Positions 15,556 to 24,046 of a stretch of 64,000 nucleotides of DNA are shown piece after piece. The position numbers and the translations under genes were made by a program. Where the stretch lies: NCBI RefSeq assembly GCF_030623445.1, contig NZ_CP130613.1, forward strand, positions 3,193,782-3,257,781, written 5' to 3'. Positions within the stretch are counted from its first letter, which is position 1. Every line of letters starts with the position of its first letter. The DNA is from Pseudogemmatithrix spongiicola. GTDB taxonomy: Bacteria > Gemmatimonadota > Gemmatimonadetes > Gemmatimonadales > Gemmatimonadaceae. The notes below the pieces were generated by a model that was not told the DNA's origin, made no database searches, and was given only the letters and a program-made list of their open reading frames with translations.

Positions 15556-17769
15556 CTACCAGTCCCGCGCCACCGCGGCGAGCTCCGCGGCGCTCAGCCG
15601 TTCCGCGCCATCCGCCGCCAACACGACGGTCACGGCGCGCCCGCGCACCTCGACGTTGTCGCCGAGCGCAAAGGCCTCTCGCAGGTCAGGCGTGCGGTCC
15701 ATGAGGGCGAAGTATGCATCCGAATAGGGACGCACGCGCAGCGTGCGGGCCTGCGCGGCCTCGGCGCGCGCATCCACCCAGGTGCTGTCGCGGAGCACGA
15801 ACAGGCGATTCGCCGCGCGCCGCGTCCGCGCGCCATCCATCGACCGATCCGCCTCGGCCATCGAGCGCGCGCTGCGCTGCGCGGCGGCGGCACGCGCTTC
15901 CTCGAAGGCCGTCGGCGCCGGCGGTGCGGCCGGCGCTGCGCCCGCGCCCATGGTCGCCATCGGCATCGCACGTGGTTGCCCACGCCCAGGCCGCGGCGCG
16001 TTATCCACGACCATGCCGGGTTCCAGCACGAGGTACGACGTGAGGACCGTCGGAATGCCCCAGCGCTCGCCGAGCGTCTTGAGTTCCTCATCCACCTCGG
16101 CCGATGGCCCGCTCTTGCGCCGCTCGGCGCTCAACCAGCCCACGCGTTGCGTCGCCCAGAGGCGTCCGACGAACGCGTCCTGCGTGCGCTGCGCGGGAAA
16201 TCGCGCCACGGTCGACCACTGCACCGGCCCCTGGGCGCCCCGCCCCGCAACCGTCAGGCGCACCGCATCGGCATCGCCGCGATACTTCGCGAGAATCGTC
16301 AGCTCCTGCCCGGCAAAGAGGTCGATCCGACCCGCCGGCATCACCTGCGTCAGCGTCACGCCCTCGGCGCGCACGCGCAGGTCCGTGGCGACGGGCCGCG
16401 TGATGCGCTGCGCGACGACCCCGACGATCCGCTCCACGTCCTCCTGCGGCCGCACGAAGTGCGCCGTGCCGGCGCCATCGAGCGCGAGCCGCTCGAGCAA
16501 TGACGCGTTCACGTCTGCGCCGAGCCCGAAGGTGAACACGCGACGCTCGCCGCGCTCCCGCGACGCATAGGCCGCGAGGCGATCGGCGTTCTGCTCACCG
16601 ACCGTCGGCTCGCCATCCGTGAGGAAGAGGAGCAGGCCGAGGCGGCCGGCGGGTGTGTCCGCTTCGAGCCCGCGCGCGAGCGCCGCACCGATGTTCGTGC
16701 CGCCCACGGCGGCGAGACCGTCGAGCCATTCCTCAGCTGCCCGCAGGTTCGCGGGCGTCGCGGCGCTCCACGCATCGGCGAAGTCCGTCACGTCACTCGA
16801 GAAGGCCACGAGCCGGAACCGATCGCTGCGGCCGAGGCTGTTGAGCAACTGCCGACCCGCCGCCTTGGCCTGGCGCAGCTTCTCGCCGCTCATCGAACCC
16901 GACACATCGATCACGAAGGTGATGTCGCGGGGCGTGGCGGGGCCCGTCTGTGCGGGCGGCGCCAAGGTGATGAGCACGTAGCCGTCATCGCGGCGCGGCG
17001 CATGCGTGAGTACGGTCATCGCCGCACCGCTGCCGCGCACCGGCAGCAACAGCGTGACGGTGCCGACGGCATCCTCCACGCGGGCCACACGCCGGCGCTC
17101 CACCGCCGACGCAGCCCGCACGTCGTGCGTGGGCGACCAGGCATCGCCGAAACCGTCGCCCTGCGGCCACTCGAAGGCGAGCGTCGTACCGCCTCCCTGC
17201 GTGCCTTGGCCACGCGGGGCCGGCACGTCGATCCGCAGCGCGTCGCCTTCACGCTCGGCAACGGCGCGGAACCGTACGGTCACCGTGCGCGTCTCTCCGG
17301 GCTGGATCGGGAAGATGCGCGTGCGCAGCACGCCGTGATCCATCCACTCGACCAGTGCGGGATCGCGCTGCCGGCGCACGATCTCTTCGTAGATGCGCCG
17401 CGCCTCGCCGGCGCCGCGGATCTCGCCTGTCACCATCTCGCCGTCGATCATCAACGCGAGATCTTCGAAGGCCGCGCCTCGCGGCAGCGGTAGCACGTAG
17501 TCGGCCTCGCCGATCGTGCGCCCGCGGTTGGTCCAGCGCTCGGTCACCTCGTAGGCGAGCACGCGCCCCTCGAGCACTACGCGCACGTCGCGCCCCGTAC
17601 GCACGACGCGTCCGTCCACGGGACATGGAGGCTGCGGGCAGGGTGCCGCGACACAGGTACGTGTCTCGCAGGGCACAGGCCGCGCCTGCGCGCTCGTCGC
17701 GCGGGCGGTCAACATCAGCGGTAACACCATCAAGGCGGCGCGGACTGCGCCAGTCATTCGGCCGATCAC
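15556..17769 (-). CDS. Secreted VIT- and von Willebrand factor A-domain protein
   Basis: 737 residues from GTG 17769, with GGGAG six bases upstream; ATG 17757 is an alternative. A signal peptide (AALMVLPLMLTARATSAQ) precedes a Cys-rich patch (about residues 33-50). A VIT domain follows at about 75-190 ('ADYVLPLPRGAAFEDLALMI'), then a vWA domain at about 275-445 with an intact MIDAS start (FVIDVSGSMSG), 'GGTNIG' and 'FLTDGEPT'. The C-terminal third includes 'WGIPTVLTSYLVLEPGM', common in inter-alpha-trypsin-inhibitor-like bacterial proteins. It leads the operon with the ECF sigma and anti-sigma genes. It probably binds a protein ligand in a metal-dependent way. Confidence 0.87.
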   Translation of the reverse strand: MIGRMTGAVRAALMVLPLMLTARATSAQARPVPCETRTCVAAPCPQPPCPVDGRVVRTGRDVRVVLEGRVLAYEVTERWTNRGRTIGEADYVLPLPRGAAFEDLALMIDGEMVTGEIRGAGEARRIYEEIVRRQRDPALVEWMDHGVLRTRIFPIQPGETRTVTVRFRAVAEREGDALRIDVPAPRGQGTQGGGTTLAFEWPQGDGFGDAWSPTHDVRAASAVERRRVARVEDAVGTVTLLLPVRGSGAAMTVLTHAPRRDDGYVLITLAPPAQTGPATPRDITFVIDVSGSMSGEKLRQAKAAGRQLLNSLGRSDRFRLVAFSSDVTDFADAWSAATPANLRAAEEWLDGLAAVGGTNIGAALARGLEADTPAGRLGLLLFLTDGEPTVGEQNADRLAAYASRERGERRVFTFGLGADVNASLLERLALDGAGTAHFVRPQEDVERIVGVVAQRITRPVATDLRVRAEGVTLTQVMPAGRIDLFAGQELTILAKYRGDADAVRLTVAGRGAQGPVQWSTVARFPAQRTQDAFVGRLWATQRVGWLSAERRKSGPSAEVDEELKTLGERWGIPTVLTSYLVLEPGMVVDNAPRPGRGQPRAMPMATMGAGAAPAAPPAPTAFEEARAAAAQRSARSMAEADRSMDGARTRRAANRLFVLRDSTWVDARAEAAQARTLRVRPYSDAYFALMDRTPDLREAFALGDNVEVRGRAVTVVLAADGAERLSAAELAAVARDW

Positions 17770-17826
17770 GGGAGTCTCCCGGCTGGAGTTGCCAAGGAGA
17801 CGCCGGCGGCCGGGAAACTTGCACAC

Positions 17827-18711
17827 CTAGCTGGCGGCGGGGTCCTCTCCCTTGCCTGGCACGCGGGTGGGTGTGCGCTCGATCACACGCACCGCCAGCA
17901 GGTTCTGGTCGGCGCGGTTCACCGTCGACGTGAGGCTCTCCCCCGGCTCGCGCACGGCCCAGCCGAGGCTGAACGGCACCGGCGCCGTCCGAAGCGCGGC
18001 GATGCGCATGCGCTCGGCCACCATTCCCACCTGGGCCTGGCGCGCCCCGCGCAGCACGATCACGAACTCGTCGCCGCCGACGCGCACCACCGGCTCCTCC
18101 GCGCGCACCTGCCGCATCAGGAAGCGGCTCATGCGGATGAGCGTGTTGTCGCCCATCTGGTGCCCGTACTCGTCGTTGTACTGCTTGAAGTGGTCGATGT
18201 CGATGAACAGGCAGCCCCAGCTCTCGTCGCCGGGGCTGAGCACAGCGTCGAGATCGGCCAAGTGCCGCCGGTTGTAGCAGCCGGTGAGCGGGTCGCGCAC
18301 GCTCTGCTGGCGGAGCTCCTCTTCCAGTTGCTTGCGCTGCGTGATGTCGACGAGGATGCCGTGGTAGATCGTCTCGCCCGATTCCGCTTCCTGCACGGCG
18401 TACATGGTGTCGAGCACGGTCAGCATCATGCCGTCCGGGCGCAGCAGTTGCAGTTCGAAGTCCCGCACGAAGCCATCGCGCTCCACCATGTCCATCTCCG
18501 CCAGGCGCCTCGACGGATCCACCACCATCTCGTTCGCGCCGTACGCCTTCAGGTCGTCGAGCCCGCGGACGCCGAGGAGCTGGAAGAACGCCGGGTTCGC
18601 ATCGAGGACGTTGCCGCGCATGTCGGTGATGTAGATCGCCTCGCGCAGGTTCGCGACCAGCGAACGCAGCGCGTCGGGGTCCTGCAGCGAGCGGAAGCGG
18701 CGCGGGCTCAT
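17827..18711 (-). CDS. PAS-GGDEF protein, probable diguanylate cyclase
   Basis: 294 residues from ATG 18711, which overlaps the HD-GYP stop as ATGA. An N-terminal PAS domain (about residues 12-128, ending 'GILVDITQRKQLEEELRQQ') joins by the usual helix to a GGDEF domain (about 136-280). The active-site GGDEF is intact at residues 212-216, and 'FIDIDHFKQYND' supplies metal ligands, so c-di-GMP synthesis is likely. The inhibitory I-site R-x2-D is not canonical (RAEE), so product inhibition may be absent. It is the last gene of the HEAT/HD-GYP/GGDEF operon, putting opposing activities in one transcript. Confidence 0.92.
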   Translation of the reverse strand: MSPRRFRSLQDPDALRSLVANLREAIYITDMRGNVLDANPAFFQLLGVRGLDDLKAYGANEMVVDPSRRLAEMDMVERDGFVRDFELQLLRPDGMMLTVLDTMYAVQEAESGETIYHGILVDITQRKQLEEELRQQSVRDPLTGCYNRRHLADLDAVLSPGDESWGCLFIDIDHFKQYNDEYGHQMGDNTLIRMSRFLMRQVRAEEPVVRVGGDEFVIVLRGARQAQVGMVAERMRIAALRTAPVPFSLGWAVREPGESLTSTVNRADQNLLAVRVIERTPTRVPGKGEDPAAS

Positions 18712-19856
18712 GCGACCACCGCCTCGCGCGCTTCCCACTGCTTCATCATGCCGATGAACGCGGTCGCGGCCTCGAGGTCGAAGTCCGGCCCCGCGCCCTG
18801 TTCGATCTGCTTCAGCACGCGCTCCGGCTCCCAGGCCTCGCGGTACGGGCGGTTGGTGCGCAATGCGTCGTACACGTCGCAGACGTGCACCAGCTTGCTC
18901 GCCGAGTGCACGCCGCGCTCGAAGTGCCGCCGCGGATAGCCCTGCCCGTTGATCATGATGTGGTGCTCGTAGGCCACCGCCGCCGCGAGATCGAGGTTGT
19001 GGTCGCTCTCGTAGATGATCTTCGCCCCGTCGATCGGGTGCTTGCGCATGATCACCCACTCCTCGTCCGTCAGCTTGCCCGGCTTGGTCAGCACTTCCTT
19101 GGGGATGCGGACCTTGCCAAGGTCGTGCAGCAGGCCGGCGACGCCGAACGCACGCACGTCGCTCGGGCCCATGCCCATCCACTCCGCCAGCGCCATCGTC
19201 AGCACGGAGACGTTCAGCGAGTGCGTCGTCGTGTACTGGTCGAATTCCTTGAGCTGCAGCAGCGGCATCACGATGTTGCGGTCGCCGTGCATCGCCAGCG
19301 AGAGCGACCGCACCACGGACTCGGCCTCGAACAGCGGCAGTTCGCCCGTCTCCTGCACTTCGCGGTGCATCCACTCCACCGTATCGGCTTCCTCGCCGAG
19401 CGTGTACGTGAAGTTGGTCGTCGGTACCGGCAGGACCAGCTTGGGATCCTCGCCGCCCTTCACGCCGATCGCGCCGAACTTGATCGTCGAACGCTTCTCG
19501 GGACTGCGCGTCGTGGAGTCGATGGCCTGCAGCGTGATGCGCGCCAGTACCTCATCGAGGAACAGCTCGAACTCCTCGCGTGTCGTGCCCTTCTGGAACT
19601 CCACGCGCTGCACGCCCGCGTTGGCGAGACGGGTGCCCCAGTCCCAGTCCCCGAGTTCGCGCAGCGACATCTCGCCGTACACGACGTCCTGCCCGAGAAA
19701 CGAGAAGCGTGGCTTCGGGTCGGTCTCCTGCAGGACCTGCAGCCGCTCGAAGGCCTGCTCGATGCCGCGCGCGCGCGCCGGATGCCCCTCCGAGTAGAGG
19801 GACATCGTCGCCAAGGCCTGCGCGAACGTCGTGAGGAACTTCACGGCTTCGGTCAC
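18708..19856 (-). CDS. HD-GYP-domain phosphodiesterase with N-terminal module shared with the upstream HEAT protein
   Basis: 382 residues from GTG 19856, which overlaps the HEAT gene stop as GTGA. The HD-GYP domain occupies about residues 200-370: H212, HD at 244-245 (LLHDLGK), H273, H298-H299 and GQGYP at 304-308. In the usual HHE-x3-G-x-GYP block, E is replaced by I (HHIMINGQGYP). Such domains hydrolyse c-di-GMP (or cGAMP). The N-terminal ~105 residues ('MSLYSEGHPARARGIEQAF' ... 'EFQKGTTREEFELFLDEVL') resemble the N-terminus of the next protein upstream. The binding partner is unknown. Confidence 0.9.
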   Translation of the reverse strand: MTEAVKFLTTFAQALATMSLYSEGHPARARGIEQAFERLQVLQETDPKPRFSFLGQDVVYGEMSLRELGDWDWGTRLANAGVQRVEFQKGTTREEFELFLDEVLARITLQAIDSTTRSPEKRSTIKFGAIGVKGGEDPKLVLPVPTTNFTYTLGEEADTVEWMHREVQETGELPLFEAESVVRSLSLAMHGDRNIVMPLLQLKEFDQYTTTHSLNVSVLTMALAEWMGMGPSDVRAFGVAGLLHDLGKVRIPKEVLTKPGKLTDEEWVIMRKHPIDGAKIIYESDHNLDLAAAVAYEHHIMINGQGYPRRHFERGVHSASKLVHVCDVYDALRTNRPYREAWEPERVLKQIEQGAGPDFDLEAATAFIGMMKQWEAREAVVA

Positions 19857-21997
19857 GCCATCTCCGCGTCGGTGTCGACGGCGATGAGCGGCTCGCCGGC
19901 GGACGGCGTCTCGCTGCGCGGCCGCGCCGTCATCGCGGCGGCCGCGACGATCTCGACGTCACCGCTCGCGGCCGCCAGCGCCAACGGCTGCTTCGCCGCC
20001 GGATGCGTGCGCCAGTGGATCGCCAGGCCCTCGAGTGCCGCCAGCATCTCCGGCGACTTCCCCACCAACGCCTCGCGCTTGATGAGCTTGCCGACCTTCA
20101 CCACGCGGTTCGCCAGCCAGGTCGGCGTGTCCGTGGCGCGGTCGGAACTCAGCGCGCGAATGCCGAGGGCGCGCAGGTCCGGCGAGAGCAGCGCTTCGTC
20201 CGCGCGCGTGCGCAGCACCAGCGCCGCGTCGTGCGGGCAGTTCGTCATCGCCGCACCGAGGCCCAGGCGCACGTTGCCTTCGTCGGCGTCGGCCAGCGCG
20301 CGCACGATGGCCGCATCGCGCGTCTGCGGCGCGCGCAGCAGCTGCCGGAGCGTCTCGCGGCGCACCGCCGCATCCGGATGGTCCATCCACTGCGCCGCGT
20401 CGAAGCCGCAGGCCCACTCCGGATGCCGGCCGAGCAAGGCGAGCAGCGGACGCAGCAGCGTCCAGCGCATACCCGGCAATCGCGCGAGGATCTCCGGACC
20501 CGCCGCCGGCCCGATGCGTTCGAGCAGCTGCGCGAGCGACTGCTGGCGCCGCTCGTCCGTCGCCTCCTCGAAGGCGTCCAGCAGCGCGTCCGCCGCGGCG
20601 ACGCCCATGCGCCGCACGATGCGCTCGAGGGTGGCGACTGGCAGCGGCTCGAGCGCGAGCTGGAGCCGCAATTGCTGCGGCGTCGCCACATGGCGCCACA
20701 GCGCATCGCGCATCCACAGCGACGGCGCGTTGTCCACGAGGTTGAGCAGCGGTGCCACATCGCTGCGCTGCGCCATCACATCCGCCGAACGCCAGACCTG
20801 GTCCCCGAGCGTCTCGATCTCGAGCCCCATCGCCAACAGGCGCTCGGGTTCGATGGGGAAGCTGTGTTCCACCGTTCGCTGCTGCGGCTCGGCGCGCGCC
20901 ATCTTCTCCAGCGCCTCGCGGTACCCGTCCGGATTCGGATCGTCGAGCGCCCAGCCTTCCATCAGCTTCTTGACCTGATCACGCAACGCGCCGTCGGCCT
21001 GTGTGCGCGTCGTCGACGGTCCCGATTCGGCATGCGTCGCCAGCTTCGAGAGCATGCGGACCATCGAGTGCGAGACGTTCTGTCCCGAGCTCTCCGACGC
21101 GGCCCGCACCAGTTCGATCACCGCGTCCAGGGCCATGCCCTGCGCCGCATCGAGTACGAACTTCTGCTGCTGCTTGCGGTTGCCGCCCATGCGGACCAAG
21201 CGCTCGAGCGTCGCCGGCGAGAGCTGCGCGATGAGCTGCGAGATGCGTCGCTGCAGGGCCGCCGCCTCGCGACCCGACTTGTGCTTGAGTTCCTCGGCGA
21301 TCTGCAGCAGGTAGCCGACGACGACCTGGTCGTACGCGGCGTCGCGCTTGTGCTCCTCGATCGCCTGCGCCACGACCGCCGGATCGACGCCCGCGGGATC
21401 GTCGGTGTCGAGCTTGTCGGCCTGCGCCACCAACGCCGCCCGTGCAAGGCCCACCCACAGCGCGGCCGCGCGGCTGCCGCTCGCCTTCTGCCCGTCGTCG
21501 TCCTCGTCGCCCGCGTTGGGATCCTCCTCCAACAGCTGCAACTGCGCGAACGTCAGCGGAAACAGCCGGATGTGCGGCCACTGCGTGAGCACCTCGGGAC
21601 CCTCGAGCCCCAGCGGCCGCGGCAAGCGTCCCGCGTCCACCGACACGGTGGACAGCATGTCCGTGAGCTCATCCTCCGTCACGCCCACGCTGAACTTCAC
21701 GGCGCCCAGATGATGCTTGTGCAGCCGGTTCGCGAGCTCGCGCAGCACCGGGTTGCCCTCGTCCGTCGCCACGCCCTCGATGATCAGCTGGTGCCGCGCC
21801 ACGCCCAGCGAGAGCGCCGCGCGCTCGCGCAGCAACGCGGCGAGCCGCGCACTCAGATCCGTCGTCGTGTTCTCCAGCAACGGATGCCCGGCCGGGTAGA
21901 TCGCGTTCTTGTGCAGCCCGATCGAAAACTCGATCAGGAAGTCGGTCAGCTCCTTCGAGAGCGTCGCGGACTCGCCAGCCGTCGCCAAACGGGACAT
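19853..21997 (-). CDS. HEAT-repeat-like helical protein with shared N-terminal module
   Basis: 714 residues from ATG 21997; the longer frame upstream is antisense to the GMC oxidoreductase. Residues ~15-120 ('IYPAGHPLLENTTTDLSARL' ... 'KFSVGVTEDELTDMLSTVSV') form a module also present at the start of the HD-GYP protein. The rest is almost entirely helical. Its C-terminal half carries HEAT-like units such as 'HPDAAVRRETLRQLLRA' and 'ADADEGNVRLGLGAAM', suggesting a scaffold. There is no signal or membrane segment. As first gene of the operon with HD-GYP and GGDEF enzymes, a regulatory or assembly role in c-di-GMP signalling is inferred. Confidence 0.75.
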   Translation of the reverse strand: MSRLATAGESATLSKELTDFLIEFSIGLHKNAIYPAGHPLLENTTTDLSARLAALLRERAALSLGVARHQLIIEGVATDEGNPVLRELANRLHKHHLGAVKFSVGVTEDELTDMLSTVSVDAGRLPRPLGLEGPEVLTQWPHIRLFPLTFAQLQLLEEDPNAGDEDDDGQKASGSRAAALWVGLARAALVAQADKLDTDDPAGVDPAVVAQAIEEHKRDAAYDQVVVGYLLQIAEELKHKSGREAAALQRRISQLIAQLSPATLERLVRMGGNRKQQQKFVLDAAQGMALDAVIELVRAASESSGQNVSHSMVRMLSKLATHAESGPSTTRTQADGALRDQVKKLMEGWALDDPNPDGYREALEKMARAEPQQRTVEHSFPIEPERLLAMGLEIETLGDQVWRSADVMAQRSDVAPLLNLVDNAPSLWMRDALWRHVATPQQLRLQLALEPLPVATLERIVRRMGVAAADALLDAFEEATDERRQQSLAQLLERIGPAAGPEILARLPGMRWTLLRPLLALLGRHPEWACGFDAAQWMDHPDAAVRRETLRQLLRAPQTRDAAIVRALADADEGNVRLGLGAAMTNCPHDAALVLRTRADEALLSPDLRALGIRALSSDRATDTPTWLANRVVKVGKLIKREALVGKSPEMLAALEGLAIHWRTHPAAKQPLALAAASGDVEIVAAAAMTARPRSETPSAGEPLIAVDTDAEMA

Positions 21998-22045
21998 TGG
22001 CCGGAATATGTGCGGGCGCCATGTAACGCGCCAATATCTAATAGG

Positions 22046-24004
22046 ATGCGATCGCTGGCCTCCCACCCCAGGCCCGTCTATATATCTGCCGTGCGCAGCC
22101 CCGCCCCGCTTTCCGCCACGCAGCGCGAGGTCCTCCGGGCCATCGCCGAAGCCGTCGTTCCGCACGCCTTCGCCGATGCCGATCGCGGCCGGGCGCTCGT
22201 CGACGCCGTCCTCGCGCGCATCGCCCGATTGCATCCCCGCAAACGACGCGACCTCGGACTCGCCATCTCGCTGCTCGGGGCGCGGCCTGCGGCCGTTGTT
22301 GCGGGCCTCCCGCCGAGCCGCTTTGAACGCCAGTCCGTCCAGAACCGGACGCGCATCCTCGAGGCATGGGCGCAAAGTCGCATCCCGCTCATGCGCACGG
22401 TCCTGCAGTCCGTGCGCCGTCTCGTGTTGCTCGTCGAGTACGGCACTGAAGACGCGCAGCGCGAGGTCGGTTACCGCGGCGCGTACCACACGCGCGGTCC
22501 TGCCGTGCCGTGGGAAGGCGCGCTCGCCGGCACGCCATCGGACGATGAACCGGTGGCGCGCGCGCCGATCCCCGAGGCTGCGCATCGCCAACCCGTCTCT
22601 TCCACGCGCCTGACGCCCCTTACCCTCGACGGCAGCGTCCTGCGCTGTGACGCCGTGGTGATCGGCACGGGAGCGGGAGGCGCGACCGCGGCAGCGCGTC
22701 TCGCCGAGTCGGGGCTCGATGTCCTCGTCGCCGAGGGCGGCGAACTCGTGCAGCCGAGTGAGTTCGATGAGCGCGAAGGTCCGCTCTTCGAGCGACTCTA
22801 CGCCGATGGCGGACTCCGCACCACCGACGACCTCGGCGTCGCCATGGTCCAAGGCGTCACGGTCGGCGGCAGCACGACCGTGAACTGGATGATCATGCTG
22901 CGGACACCCGACTGGGTGCTCGACGGCGCCGCCAAGCTCGGCTGGTCCGCACAGCACGCGGTGATCAACGCGCGCAACTGCATTCGCACGGGCTTCTGCG
23001 GCTACGGCTGTCGCAGCGGCGCCAAGCAGGGCACGCTGGAGACCTTTCTCCCGCGCGCCTTGGCCGCCGGTGCGCGCCTCATCGTGAACGCCGAGGCGCA
23101 GCGCATCGAGTTCGTCGAGCGCGGCGGGCCCTTCCCGAAGAAGCGCATCGTGCTGCAGCAGCGGCTCCCCGATGGCCGCGTCCGCGATGTCGGGGTCGAG
23201 GCGAAGGTGGTGGTGGTTGCAGGCGGCGCCGTCGGCACGCCGGTGCTGCTCCAACGCTCGGGTCTCGGGGGCGGCGCGGTCGGCAAGTACCTGCGCCTGC
23301 ATCCGACCACCGGACTCAATGGCATCTACGACCGCGAGATCTACGCCGCGGGTGGCATCCCCATGACGTCCGTCTGCGACGAGTTCCACCGGCTCGACGC
23401 CAACGGATACGGCGTGTGGATCGAGACGCCACCGCTTCACCCCGCACTCGCCGCCACCGCCTGCCCCGGCATCGGCGAGCCGCACCGCGCCAAGATGCTG
23501 CAGTTCCGGAACACGGGCTCGCTGGTCATCCTCACCCGCGATGGCGCCGACCGCGAGCAATCCAACGGCGACGTCCGCCTGCGGCGCGATGGCTCGGTCT
23601 CGATTCGCTACGCCATGGGACGCACGGACCGCGCCCACGCCTTGACAGGGCTCGAAGCGGCCGCCCAGCTCCACTTCGCGATGGGGGCGCGTGAAGTCAT
23701 CAGCGGCCACGCGCGCGGCCTCACCATGCGGCACCCCGACGACATCGCGCGGCTGCGCGAGCGTCCCATGGGCCCCAACGACCTGCCGTTCTTCTCCGCG
23801 CACGTGAACGGCACCTGCCGCTTCGGCACCGACCCCCGGTCCGCCGGCACCGATCCGCACGGTGAACGCTTTGGCGCGCCGGGCGTATTTGTCGCGGACG
23901 GTTCGCTCCTGCCCACCGCGCCCGGTGTGAACCCGCAGGAGACGATCTTCGCCCTCAGCACCATCGTCGCGGAACGCATCGCATCGAGAGTCCGGGGCGG
24001 ATAG
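22046..24004 (+). CDS. GMC-family oxidoreductase (long-chain alcohol/cholesterol-oxidase-like)
   Basis: About 652 residues. The start is uncertain: ATG 22046 or GTG 22091, and neither has a clear ribosome site. An N-terminal helical region (~residues 20-140) precedes the FAD-binding motif 'VIGTGAGGATAAARLAESG' at about 207-225 with the distal E of 'VAEGGE'. The C-terminal motif 'FGAPGVFVADGSLLPTAPG' and 'VNPQETIFALSTIVAERIA' are typical GMC. Four cysteines in 'C-R-TGFCGYGCRSGAKQGT' resemble the long-chain alcohol oxidase group. Between 'VNWMIMLRTPDWVL' and 'GAAKLGW' the protein lacks roughly 50-60 residues that relatives usually carry (see findings). No signal peptide is seen. Confidence 0.85.
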   Translation: MRSLASHPRPVYISAVRSPAPLSATQREVLRAIAEAVVPHAFADADRGRALVDAVLARIARLHPRKRRDLGLAISLLGARPAAVVAGLPPSRFERQSVQNRTRILEAWAQSRIPLMRTVLQSVRRLVLLVEYGTEDAQREVGYRGAYHTRGPAVPWEGALAGTPSDDEPVARAPIPEAAHRQPVSSTRLTPLTLDGSVLRCDAVVIGTGAGGATAAARLAESGLDVLVAEGGELVQPSEFDEREGPLFERLYADGGLRTTDDLGVAMVQGVTVGGSTTVNWMIMLRTPDWVLDGAAKLGWSAQHAVINARNCIRTGFCGYGCRSGAKQGTLETFLPRALAAGARLIVNAEAQRIEFVERGGPFPKKRIVLQQRLPDGRVRDVGVEAKVVVVAGGAVGTPVLLQRSGLGGGAVGKYLRLHPTTGLNGIYDREIYAAGGIPMTSVCDEFHRLDANGYGVWIETPPLHPALAATACPGIGEPHRAKMLQFRNTGSLVILTRDGADREQSNGDVRLRRDGSVSIRYAMGRTDRAHALTGLEAAAQLHFAMGAREVISGHARGLTMRHPDDIARLRERPMGPNDLPFFSAHVNGTCRFGTDPRSAGTDPHGERFGAPGVFVADGSLLPTAPGVNPQETIFALSTIVAERIASRVRGG

Positions 24005-24046
24005 CTTTCTAGCTCGCACCACGCCTCCCTCGCCTCGATTCCGCCC

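Noticed and set aside
17770..17780. Palindrome GGGAGTCTCCC as an operator before the VIT/vWA gene
   Set aside because: Half of it is simply the ribosome-binding site of the GTG start at 17769, and a single short palindrome is not enough evidence.
20003..22045. Upstream extension of the GMC oxidoreductase frame through the opposite strand of the HEAT gene
   Set aside because: The extension is Arg-rich, has no family similarity and runs opposite to a plausible gene; the real protein begins near 22046-22091.
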